Below are positions 6,821-14,497 of a DNA stretch of 41,099 bases, one piece after another. Origin of the DNA: Candidatus Eisenbacteria bacterium (GTDB taxonomy: Bacteria; Eisenbacteria; RBG-16-71-46; JACRLI01); contig JACRLI010000005.1 of the NCBI GenBank assembly GCA_016235265.1, positions 1-41,099 of the forward strand, given 5' to 3'. The notes beneath the pieces were generated by a model. That model did no database searches and was not told the DNA's origin. It saw only the letters and a program-made list of their open reading frames with translations. Positions within the stretch are counted from its first letter, which is position 1. Every line of letters begins with the position of its first letter. A program made the translations under genes and the position numbers.

Positions 6821-8839
6821 CTAGAATGCCCTTCCCACGTTCACCCGGATGCTGCGGCCATCCTGTTCGATGGTGTCCTGAACGTGCTGGGCTCCGCCGG
6901 GGACAGAGTAGCGTTCGTCAAATAGGTTGTAGACGGAGGCGGAGAAGCTCAGGCCCTTGAACAGGTCCCGTCCGGACAACGTGAGGTTCATGAGCCAATA
7001 CGGAGGAGATTCCTTCCCGGTGAGGGTCTGAGCGGTGCTTGAAGTCTGGACTTCCACTCCGGCGGTCACCTCGCCGGCAAGCGGAAGGACGAGGTTGAGC
7101 TTGCCCAGGCGAGCGGGGGAGTTGTCGAGCCGGCGACCAGTCCGCGAGTCCTCGGTCCGCTGAAGAGCCAGGCTGGCGCTTCCTCTCAGACCGGAGGCCG
7201 CAGCACCTCTCAGTTCAAACTCGAATCCCCGCGCCCGCGCCATGTCCAGGTTTTCGCTGTACTCCAGGCCGGTCTCGGGATCCGTGGCCTGGTTGACCAG
7301 GTCGTCGATTCGACTGGTGTAGGCGGAGGCCGTGAGGGAGAAGGTGTTCCTGATCCTCTGCTCCACGACGAATTCCGTCGTCCGGATCTTCTCCGGTCTC
7401 AGCGACGGATTGGCTCGCGTCGATGGATCCTCCACGTAGGTCTCAAAGAGATTAGGGGCCCGGTAGGCCTCTCCGTGGAGGAGCTTGACCCGGAGTCCTT
7501 CCCGGAGCCGGACCACGAGCGCTCCACGGGGATTGAGGATGCTCCCGAACGGGTCACAGTGGTCCTGGCGCAGCCCGATGAGAAGCGTGACAGCGGCGAC
7601 CGGGGTCCATTCATCCTGGCCGAACACCCCCCAGTGGCTGCTGCGATGGTGCAGGTCGGAGTACAGCGCGTACGGGGACGAGTCGTAGTTCAGGGCGTCC
7701 TGGTTGAAGTTCCTGCGAAACTCCGCCCCCACGGTCAGCCGGTGACGTTCCGAGACCGCGTGTCCCAGCTGGAACTCGGCGCCGAGCCACTGGCCCAGGA
7801 CGTCGTCCGTGTTGAGAGCCACGTCGCTCGGCCCGGCAGTGAAGTTGTCACCCACTGGGTAGGTGCCGTCGTACCTGTAGCGATTGAAGTTCACCCGCGC
7901 CAGGACCGTCAGACCGCGAGAGTCCTGGTGTTCGAGCTTCAAGTCCACGTAGCCAAGCGCGTCCACCGTCTGTTCCCGTGAATCGCTGAAGTAGGAATCG
8001 TACGATGCCGTGGGGACACCCTTCTTGCGCGACCCGTAGGCGACCTGCAGGGACAGGTCCCGCCAGGTCAGGGATGCAAACAGCTGGTGCGAGCGCTCGT
8101 AGTCGAGCCCGATGGCCCGACCGTGATTGAGGTGCGGCAGATCGAACTCGGGGAAGTACAGTGACCCGGGACCGTCGCTCTCGAACAGCGAGCCGGACAA
8201 CACCAGGTCGACTCCGCTGGAGAAGGATCGCCCGTACCGGATCAGGCCACCGCGAGTACCGTGACTACCCGCGTCGACCGAAACCCGGGCGCCGTTCAGC
8301 CCCGCCCCGTGCTTCGTCACCACGTTGATCACGCCGAAGAAGGCGTTGCTGCCGAAGAGCGACGAACCCGGGCCACGCACGATCTCGACACGCTCGATCA
8401 GGTCGACCGCGATCAGGAAATCGTTGCCCAGGTAGCTGCTGTCGTAGATGTTCTCGGTCACCCGGTGACCGTCCACCAGCACGAGCACGCGGCTGTTCAC
8501 GTCGCCCGGCCTGCTGAACCCCCGCAGGCCGACGGCGGAGTAGTTGCGATCATAGGTGATGTAGACCCCACGCACGCTGCGCAACGCTTCGGCGAGGCTC
8601 CGGTAGCCGAACTTTCGGAAATCGTCGGCCGTGATGATGCTCACCGAGGCGGGGGCCTCGGCCGGGCTCTGTTCGCAGCGGGAGGCGGCGTAGACGGGAA
8701 TGGCGGCGAGTTCCTCCAGACTCATTTCGGTGTAGTCGGACGGAGCGGCGGACCGGCCCGCCGGGGCAAGCGCCGTCACCAGGGCGAGCAACAGGGCCGG
8801 CGCAACCGGCCAGCCGGATGGATAAGCGCGCATGGTCAT
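6821..8839 (-). CDS. TonB-dependent outer-membrane receptor, 672 aa
   Basis: A signal peptide (residues 1-31, ending near PAGRSAAPS) is followed by 'MSLEELAAIPVYAASR', typical of the region before the plug. The plug domain covers about residues 60-175 (VSIITADDFRKFGYRSL, then VRGPGSSLFGSNAFFGVINV), and a 22-strand-type beta-barrel runs to a C-terminal Phe (VNVGRAF) as required for BAM recognition. The 'YNLFDERY' box near the end is characteristic. The gene lies 18 bp after the YfiR-like gene and is evidently co-transcribed with it. The substrate is not evident: no siderophore or vitamin genes are nearby. In other genomes YfiR-like/receptor pairs often accompany sensory or c-di-GMP proteins, none of which is present here. 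Confidence 0.92.
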   Translation of the reverse strand: MTMRAYPSGWPVAPALLLALVTALAPAGRSAAPSDYTEMSLEELAAIPVYAASRCEQSPAEAPASVSIITADDFRKFGYRSLAEALRSVRGVYITYDRNYSAVGLRGFSRPGDVNSRVLVLVDGHRVTENIYDSSYLGNDFLIAVDLIERVEIVRGPGSSLFGSNAFFGVINVVTKHGAGLNGARVSVDAGSHGTRGGLIRYGRSFSSGVDLVLSGSLFESDGPGSLYFPEFDLPHLNHGRAIGLDYERSHQLFASLTWRDLSLQVAYGSRKKGVPTASYDSYFSDSREQTVDALGYVDLKLEHQDSRGLTVLARVNFNRYRYDGTYPVGDNFTAGPSDVALNTDDVLGQWLGAEFQLGHAVSERHRLTVGAEFRRNFNQDALNYDSSPYALYSDLHHRSSHWGVFGQDEWTPVAAVTLLIGLRQDHCDPFGSILNPRGALVVRLREGLRVKLLHGEAYRAPNLFETYVEDPSTRANPSLRPEKIRTTEFVVEQRIRNTFSLTASAYTSRIDDLVNQATDPETGLEYSENLDMARARGFEFELRGAAASGLRGSASLALQRTEDSRTGRRLDNSPARLGKLNLVLPLAGEVTAGVEVQTSSTAQTLTGKESPPYWLMNLTLSGRDLFKGLSFSASVYNLFDERYSVPGGAQHVQDTIEQDGRSIRVNVGRAF

Positions 8840-8857
8840 GTTCCTCCGATCCGCCGG

Positions 8858-9433
8858 CTACTCGCCGGCGCCCTCTCGTTGGAGGACTCTCTCGGCAACG
8901 CCAACCAGCTTGGAATCCAGGACCAGTCCGCACTTCCGCACCGGGGCGAGGTTGATCTCGAATCTGACGCGGTCGGAACTCATGAGGAAGTTCACCATTC
9001 CACCCCGTGCGAGGAAGCGGTCCTCCTCCCCCACGAGCAGGACGTGACGTCCGGCCAGCTCATTCGCCACTTCGGGCGCCTTTCGGCGGCTCGCGGCCCG
9101 GAGGAACAGCACGTGGCAGTTCGGGATCTTCCCGGAGTCGGGTATGTGGCGAACCTCGACGTGGCGGCCACCCGCGGGCTTGTTCGCCAGGACGGAAGCG
9201 AACAGTGCGGCCATGGACTGGTCCCCGGCGATCCCGATCACGAGCGGCGACAGCTCGTGCTCGAACGCATCCCGGGGCCACTCCACGAACCTGGTGAAGT
9301 TGTACAGGAAGCCAATCTTCACCTCGGTCTCACTCAGCACGGGGGCGGCCCATGCCGTTGCGGTCGCCAGGGTCAGGGCGATCGTGGCAAGGAAGGCGAT
9401 ACGCGCACCCAGGGGGCGGTGGGTCGAGTGCAA
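8858..9433 (-). CDS. YfiR-family periplasmic protein (DUF4154), 191 aa
   Basis: After a signal peptide (IAFLATIALTLATATAWA) comes the family hallmark 'EVKIGFLYNFTRFVEWP', then 'CHVLFLRAAS', 'VLLVGEEDRFLARGGMVNF' and 'RVRFEINLAPVRKCGLVLDSKL', matching the whole YfiR/DUF4154 domain. YfiR itself is a periplasmic repressor of a diguanylate cyclase; family members are also found beside TonB receptors. The TTG at 9433 is preferred as start because AGAGG lies 8 nt upstream; a GTG at 9454 is the alternative. The frame stays open further upstream to 9712, but that part has no signal-peptide character. Two Cys residues (in CHVLF and KCGLV) could form the disulfide known in YfiR. Confidence 0.85.
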   Translation of the reverse strand: MHSTHRPLGARIAFLATIALTLATATAWAAPVLSETEVKIGFLYNFTRFVEWPRDAFEHELSPLVIGIAGDQSMAALFASVLANKPAGGRHVEVRHIPDSGKIPNCHVLFLRAASRRKAPEVANELAGRHVLLVGEEDRFLARGGMVNFLMSSDRVRFEINLAPVRKCGLVLDSKLVGVAERVLQREGAGE

Positions 9434-9690
9434 GAGTGCTGCCTCTTTGATCACCTGTGGGATCGGCGACCGGCTCCGTTGGCTGGCAGTGGGCGGCGGC
9501 ATCCGGCCATCCGGAGGACGCAGGGGATCTGCGTACTGATTCTCATGATCGGCTACATCATGGGGGAACCTTACCTCCAAAGCACCTGATGGGATCCCCG
9601 GGCATTCAATCACGCCGATTCCGCCGGGCGATCCGCTGGAGTTCGGGGAATGAAGCGAGGACGGCATGTTTTGCTCGCGGACCCTCATAG

Positions 9691-9726
9691 CGAAGCCCCC
9701 CGGAGCTGACACTCCGGGGGGCTTCG
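9691..9726 (-). terminator. Strong hairpin after the anchor-D lipoprotein gene
   Basis: A perfect 15-bp stem (CGAAGCCCCCCGGAG) encloses a 6-nt loop, 17 bp beyond the stop codon at 9743. It lacks a T tract on either strand, so it may act as a transcript-stabilising or Rho-assisted terminator. The 257 bp between it and the YfiR start hold no gene I can support. Confidence 0.6.
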
Positions 9727-9742
9727 TCTGAAGCGTCTCGGA

Positions 9743-12619
9743 CTACCGTCGGCTGCCGAGCAGGCGGCGGGCAATCCACCTCGGCGAACCGATCCTGGGG
9801 GCGCCGAACGATACGTACGTGCCGCTGAACGTGCCCTCCGTGATGCTGACCGGGCTGCCGGCCCCGCCCGGGACGCCGTTGAACTGGAACGTCCCGGCAA
9901 GGGTCTTCGCCGAGCTGTTCAGGCTGGTGATGGTGATCTGCGTGGACTCGTCCCCGAAGTACGCTGCCTCGCCCTGGGTGAAGTCCGCGTTGGCACCGGT
10001 GAGCGTCGTGTAGGTCGTTGCTGTGATCGGCGAGGCCGAGTTGATCGACAGGCCGAGGGTACTCGCGTCCGATGCCCTGTCGGCGAACAACTGAAGGAAG
10101 TTGACGCCGCCCGCAGAGACGAGCGTGCCCCCCGCCCCGGTGCCGGTCCAGGAGACGCCGTTCACTTTGCAGCTCAAGGTCAGGCTCCCTCCTCCTCCCG
10201 TGGACACCCTGCCACAGTTGGTGGTATCGGAGCTGATCTTGGTGAGGTGCGCCCCCGTGATGGTGCAGTAGCCCTGCAGCCCGGAGCAGTTGCCGGCATA
10301 GCTCACGTTGGTGGTGATCACGGCGGAAATCGCATTCGGGGCGATCGTCTCCTTGATCACGAGGTTGATCGTGGTGGTGCAGCCCGCGTTGGTGGCGGCG
10401 CCGCTGCACTCCTCCTGGAACTCGGAGCTGGTGCACTTGGTCACCGCACAGCTCATGGTGAACGTGCTGTCTCCCACGGGCGAGCTGTCCGGAGTGCCGC
10501 CCCCGTTGGGGTAGTTCTCGCAGAACACCACGGTGTCGCGGTAGACAGTCTGCAGCACCCCGGCGCAGGTGTAGATGGAGTCCACCATCAACCAGGTCCC
10601 GAAGTAGGACGATCCGCTGGTGGGCTGGCAGGTGACGGAGGCAACCCCCGCCCCGCTCGCCGCGACGGACCCGCACGTTCCGCCCACGTTGATGGTGCAA
10701 TTCTGCACCGCGACGCTGGTGGGAGCGTAGCGCACGGTGATGGTCGCCGCCTGCCCCGGACTGAGGTTGTAGGCGGCGGATCCCACGATGCTGAAGTTGG
10801 CGCAGGAGAGCGAGACCGTGCCCGACATCGCTGCGCCACCGTTGTTGGTGATGGTGAATGTGCGGTCCGAAGTCTGCCCCACGGTGACCGAGCCGAAGTT
10901 CAGGGCGGTGGGAAGAACCGCGCACACCACCGCGCTCACGCCGGTGCCGGTCGCGCTTACCGAACTGCAACCCGTGGTGACGGTGCAGCTCTGGACCCCC
11001 GAGCCCTGGGGCCGTCCGATCCAGCGGCGCAACTGCTTCAGGAACTGCGGCTCCACGGGCTTCCCGGCAGATGTGGGCGCGAACCGGATGGTGAAGATCT
11101 TGTTGAGCCCGGCGCCCAAACTGTAGGTGGCGTCTCCCACCACGCTGAATCCCGAACAGCCGCTGGTGGCCACGGTGCCCGTGAGCGTTCCACCACCGGT
11201 GTTCGTGATGGTGAAGGTCCTGTCCGCCGTCTGCCCCACGGTCACCGATCCGAAGTTCAGCGTGGCGGTGCTCACCTGGCACACAGGCGCAAGCTGACCC
11301 GTGCCGGTCGCGCCCACGCTCGAACAGCCCGCTCCGGCGTTGATGTTGCAGTTCTGGGCCCCCGCGCCGGTGGGCGCGTAACGCACCGTGAAGGTCTTCG
11401 ACTGGCTGCCGGAGAGGCTGTAGGTGGCGTCACCCACGATGCTGAATCCGGCGCACCCCCCGGTGGAAACGGTCCCGGAAAGCGTGCCGCCCCCCGTGTT
11501 CGTCAGCGTGAACGTCTTGTCCGAGGTCTGCCCCACGGTCACCGCTCCGAATGCCAGCGACGTGGGATTGACCTGGCAGGCCGAGGCTGCGATTCCGGTG
11601 CCGCTGGCATTGATCGTTCCGCACCCGGTCGCCACCGTGCACGACTGGAGCCGGGCATCGAGCAGGCGCACCCCGCGCCGTTCCCGGAATTGCGCCTTCG
11701 CCGGCTCGCCCTCCGACGTCGGGGCAAACCGGACGGTGAACGTCTTCGACTGCGACGCGGTCAGGCTGTAGCTGGCATCCCCCACCAGGCTGAATCCGCC
11801 GCACTCGCTCAAGGAGACCGTCCCGGTCAGCGTTCCACCCCCGGAATTCGTGATGCTGAAGATCTTGTCCGACGTGTGTCCCACCGTCACCGAACCGAAG
11901 TCCAGGGACGCGGTGCTCACCTGGCACGCCGGTGCGGGCTGGCCCGTACCGGTGGCGTTCACCGGCGAACAACCCGTGCCCGGATTGATGCTGCAGTTCT
12001 GGGGGCCCGCGCCCGTGGGCGCATAGCGGACGGTGACGGTCTTGGCCTGGTTCGTCGCGAGGCTGTAGCTCGCGTCACCCACCACGGTGAAGCCGGGGCA
12101 GCCGGTGGCGGTGACTGTACCGGTGAGCGTCCCGCCTCCCACGTTGGTGATCGTGAAGGTCAGGTCCGAGGTCTGACCGACCGTGACGGTCGGGAAGGTC
12201 AGCGTCGCCGGCGACACGGTGCACACCGGCGTCGCGGAGATCGCCCCCGTTCCCGTGACGTGGATGGAGTCGCAGCCGGTGTAGACGGAGCAGAGCTTGA
12301 CCCCGACCGCGGTCGGAGCGAAGCGCACCGTGAACCGGGCGGAATCACCCGCACCGAGACCGTAGCTGCCGGAGCCCACCAGGCTGTACTGGCTGCACGC
12401 CACGCTGACGGTGCCACTCAGCGTGCCTCCGCCGGTGTTCTTCACCGTGATGGTACGATCCGCGGTCGTCCCGACCGAGACGGTGCCGAAATCGAGGCTC
12501 GCCGGGGAAGTCGCGCAAACCGGGGGATTGGTGACGGTGCTGGACTTGCACGATCCGAGGAACGGAATCGCGGCGATGGCGCCCAGCAGCAACAGCGCAG
12601 GCAGTTTTCGAGTCAGCAC
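9743..12619 (-). CDS. Choice-of-anchor-D repeat lipoprotein, 958 aa
   Basis: The GTG at 12619 has GGAG 7 nt upstream and gives a lipoprotein signal ending in LGSC. Six consecutive ~95-115-aa Ig-like domains of the choice-of-anchor-D type follow. Each has 'LxFGxVTVGQTSDxTFTITNxGGGTLxGTV' character, a 'RFAPTS/RYAPTG' strand, four Cys and a closing 'GTG'. Domains 3 and 5 carry an extra Arg-rich loop before the 'QSCTV' strand, so domains 2-3 and 4-5 look like a duplicated pair. The C-terminal ~300 residues are Cys-rich and then contain a segment (NGVSWTGTG to TFQFNG) that resembles DUF6252 domains. The product is probably an outer-membrane-anchored adhesin or surface protein. Its C-terminus ends in basic residues (ARRLLGSRR). 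Confidence 0.85.
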   Translation of the reverse strand: MLTRKLPALLLLGAIAAIPFLGSCKSSTVTNPPVCATSPASLDFGTVSVGTTADRTITVKNTGGGTLSGTVSVACSQYSLVGSGSYGLGAGDSARFTVRFAPTAVGVKLCSVYTGCDSIHVTGTGAISATPVCTVSPATLTFPTVTVGQTSDLTFTITNVGGGTLTGTVTATGCPGFTVVGDASYSLATNQAKTVTVRYAPTGAGPQNCSINPGTGCSPVNATGTGQPAPACQVSTASLDFGSVTVGHTSDKIFSITNSGGGTLTGTVSLSECGGFSLVGDASYSLTASQSKTFTVRFAPTSEGEPAKAQFRERRGVRLLDARLQSCTVATGCGTINASGTGIAASACQVNPTSLAFGAVTVGQTSDKTFTLTNTGGGTLSGTVSTGGCAGFSIVGDATYSLSGSQSKTFTVRYAPTGAGAQNCNINAGAGCSSVGATGTGQLAPVCQVSTATLNFGSVTVGQTADRTFTITNTGGGTLTGTVATSGCSGFSVVGDATYSLGAGLNKIFTIRFAPTSAGKPVEPQFLKQLRRWIGRPQGSGVQSCTVTTGCSSVSATGTGVSAVVCAVLPTALNFGSVTVGQTSDRTFTITNNGGAAMSGTVSLSCANFSIVGSAAYNLSPGQAATITVRYAPTSVAVQNCTINVGGTCGSVAASGAGVASVTCQPTSGSSYFGTWLMVDSIYTCAGVLQTVYRDTVVFCENYPNGGGTPDSSPVGDSTFTMSCAVTKCTSSEFQEECSGAATNAGCTTTINLVIKETIAPNAISAVITTNVSYAGNCSGLQGYCTITGAHLTKISSDTTNCGRVSTGGGGSLTLSCKVNGVSWTGTGAGGTLVSAGGVNFLQLFADRASDASTLGLSINSASPITATTYTTLTGANADFTQGEAAYFGDESTQITITSLNSSAKTLAGTFQFNGVPGGAGSPVSITEGTFSGTYVSFGAPRIGSPRWIARRLLGSRR

Positions 12620-13148
12620 TGGTGTTCTCCAAGGTTTGAGATGAGACGCACGGGCTACGTCTGGGAGGAGGTCTCTCAGAAGCAACCTTGGAACGTGAAG
12701 CGGGTCGAAGAGGGCTCGCGCCGGAGTACCGGCAGTTGGAACTGGCGGCGGCCACAGCCCGGCAACGCGACCCACTCAGGGAAACTCGGCACTGCTTCGT
12801 GGCGATAGATGAAGGCGGCCAGGTGGGAATCGGCAGGATGGCGACTTGGTCCGGCGGTGCGGCAGGACCCGCGCCATCCAGAAGCCGATAATGTATGTAA
12901 ACTACGGAGAACTATTGCGTAGGAATACTGAACCTGCGGGGAGAGATTCGCAAGCCCAGAATCATCACCGATCCCGGTGGAATCGCAACCCGTACGGATG
13001 CCATCGCCAAACCCGCCTCCCGGCCATCGCATAAAAACGCTGTCCACTCAGGAGAGCTGGGAGCGGTTCCGAGATGGGATTCTCATGCCGCGGATGCAGC
13101 AGGGCATCCAGGGCGGATTCGCCTCGCCGCCCGCGCTCCTCGCACCGC
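12620..13148. other. Intergenic region upstream of the anchor-D gene
   Basis: Frames across this stretch have no ribosome binding sites and no family-like sequence. The part at 12890-12930 is markedly AT-richer than the surroundings (TATGTAAACTACGG and nearby) and is where I would place the promoter of the minus-strand lipoprotein gene, but no convincing -35/-10 pair can be named. Confidence 0.5.
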
Positions 13149-13508
13149 TTACCGCGTCTTGCGCCGTTCCTCGATCAGCACCGTGGCGGACTCGGTCCCC
13201 AGGGTAAAGGCGGCCTTCACCTTCCCCTCGACCACCACTTCCGCTCCCTCCCGAGGCGCGCCACTGCTTCCACTCACCACCGCAATGCTGCCCGTTCCGT
13301 CATCGATCTTGTAGGCGCCGACACCGAGCAGCCCGGCGGAGGAGGTTACCCGGCCCGCGATCCGCACGGACTCGGTGGTGTACTGCGAAGGATCGTCGAG
13401 CACGGACTTGATGGAAGTCACTCCCTGGCATCCCGCCAGGCAGGAACCTGCGGCCAGGATGAGGACCGTGAGGCAGGTCCGGAGGAAGGAGTTGCGAGTC
13501 GCGGTCAT
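13149..13508 (-). CDS. Small lipoprotein with an OB-fold-like domain, 119 aa
   Basis: A signal peptide ends in the lipobox LAGC (Cys27). The mature part, 'SIKSVLDDPSQYTTESVRI' followed by 'GRVTSS', 'YKIDDGTGSIAV' and 'GAEVVVEGKVKAAF', reads as a compact beta-barrel like the periplasmic/cytochrome-associated OB-fold proteins ('V-x-I-x-G-x-V ... Y-x-I-x-D-x-T-G-x-I'). GGAG precedes the ATG by 7 nt. It is monocistronic and divergent from the secreted-protein cluster. The function is unknown; small OB-fold lipoproteins may bind oligosaccharides or proteins. Confidence 0.75.
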   Translation of the reverse strand: MTATRNSFLRTCLTVLILAAGSCLAGCQGVTSIKSVLDDPSQYTTESVRIAGRVTSSAGLLGVGAYKIDDGTGSIAVVSGSSGAPREGAEVVVEGKVKAAFTLGTESATVLIEERRKTR

Positions 13509-13590
13509 GATGAGCTCCGTGGTTGGTGTTGAGTCGCCGCAGGGCGGGGGTCGGAAAGACCGGGGGTCAGGGACTATGATGGGGGAGCCC

Positions 13591-13620
13591 GGCCTGCCCG
13601 GTCAAACGTCCGGGCAGGCC
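13591..13620. other. Hairpin in the divergent intergenic region
   Basis: An 11-bp perfect stem, GGCCTGCCCGG, with an 8-nt loop. It lies 82 bp before the start of the minus-strand lipoprotein gene, within its likely leader. There is no T tract. It may be an mRNA-structure element or simply a repeat. Confidence 0.4.
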
Positions 13621-13660
13621 GAAGGGCGCTCGGCCCGTGTGGGAAACGCCGGACACAGTT

Positions 13661-13676
13661 TGTGAATGATATCACA
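13661..13676 (+). promoter_or_regulatory. CRP/FNR-type palindromic operator
   Basis: TGTGA-N6-TCACA with spacer ATGATA matches both consensus half-sites of E. coli-type CRP exactly, and the flanking T/A pair extends the symmetry. It sits 102 bp upstream of the ATG at 13778 and 153 bp upstream of the divergent ATG at 13508, inside the only AT-rich patch of this intergenic region. A regulator of the CRP superfamily binding here is inference. Confidence 0.55.
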
Positions 13677-13777
13677 ATACCGGAACATCGCCGCCTCATT
13701 ACCTCCTTGTCTGTGCTATTCTTGATATTCACACTGATCCCCAGTCTCTGCCTCTGGCCTGGCCGAGGGGACGCATC

Positions 13778-14449
13778 ATGGGCCGTCAACCACACGTCGT
13801 GGACCCTTCGAGCGGATCGCCACGGTCCCGCGCGCACGGACCGTTCCCAGCGGGCCCGGCCCGCTCTCCGAGGGCCTCGGCGGCCCTTGGCTTGATCGCC
13901 CTCCCCCTTTTCCTCTTCCTTCTGGCCGCTTCCGCGGCCCCGCCTGGTGCCTTCGCGGGCGCGCTGACCCTCTCCCGCTGGACGGTGGATGGCGGCGGAT
14001 CCGGATTCGTCGCCAGTGGGCCCTTCATCCTGGGCGGGACCATCGGGCAGCCGGATGCCGGCACGGTGGCCCGGCTCGCGTACTCCCTGACGGGCGGCTT
14101 CTGGGGCCCCGGCTCGGCCGTCATTGTCGGTGTCGGCGACGAACCGCCGGTCACTCCGCCGGAGCTGCCTCGCGTGGCCCGCGTGCTCCCACCTGCCCCC
14201 AACCCACTTCAACTCCGCACGCGACTCGCGCTCGAGCTACCCAGGGAGCTGGCGGTGACCGTCGAGGTCTTCGATCTCTCCGGCGCACGGCTGAAGATCC
14301 TGCATTCCGGACGCATGCCCGCCGGGCGCCACGCGCTCGAATGGGACGCCCGGGACTCCTCGGGGCGCCGCGTCAGCGCGGGGCTCTACTTCGTGCGCGC
14401 CCGGCTCGGGGCGTTGGAGCGCTCCCAGAAACTCATCGTATTGCATTGA
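13778..14449 (+). CDS. Secreted protein with FlgD-like C-terminal sorting domain, 223 aa
   Basis: A basic N-terminus and hydrophobic segment (about 36-60) form a signal peptide. Residues ~62-112 carry the recurring secreted-protein motif 'LSRWTVDGGGSGF ... LGGTIGQPDAG ... LTGGFWGPG'. The C-terminal ~85 residues (PAPNPLQLRTRLALELP, VEVFDLSGARL, GRHALEWDARDSSGRRVSAG) form an FlgD-Ig-like domain of the kind used as a type IX-like sorting signal or C-terminal anchor in FCB-group bacteria. GAGGGG lies 8 nt before the ATG. It is the first gene of a three-gene secreted cluster. The N-terminal segment has no enzymatic motif. Confidence 0.8.
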   Translation: MGRQPHVVDPSSGSPRSRAHGPFPAGPARSPRASAALGLIALPLFLFLLAASAAPPGAFAGALTLSRWTVDGGGSGFVASGPFILGGTIGQPDAGTVARLAYSLTGGFWGPGSAVIVGVGDEPPVTPPELPRVARVLPPAPNPLQLRTRLALELPRELAVTVEVFDLSGARLKILHSGRMPAGRHALEWDARDSSGRRVSAGLYFVRARLGALERSQKLIVLH

Positions 14450-14497
14450 AGCGGCCTCCACGGAGGGGCCTCGTTCCCAGGAGGAGGACTGACGCCG

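Noticed and set aside
9743..12619. CRISPR-like periodic repeats
   Set aside because: The ~300-bp periodicity is explained by repeated protein domains in one reading frame. The repeats are diverged and there are no spacers or cas genes.
10247..12808. An 853-codon + strand frame antisense to the anchor-D gene
   Set aside because: The repeat structure of the true gene creates periodic open frame on the other strand. The residues are typical of shadow frames.
12676..13047. A 123-codon minus-strand frame upstream of the anchor-D gene
   Set aside because: It has no ribosome binding site and no family similarity, spans the AT-rich probable promoter patch, and has shadow-like composition.
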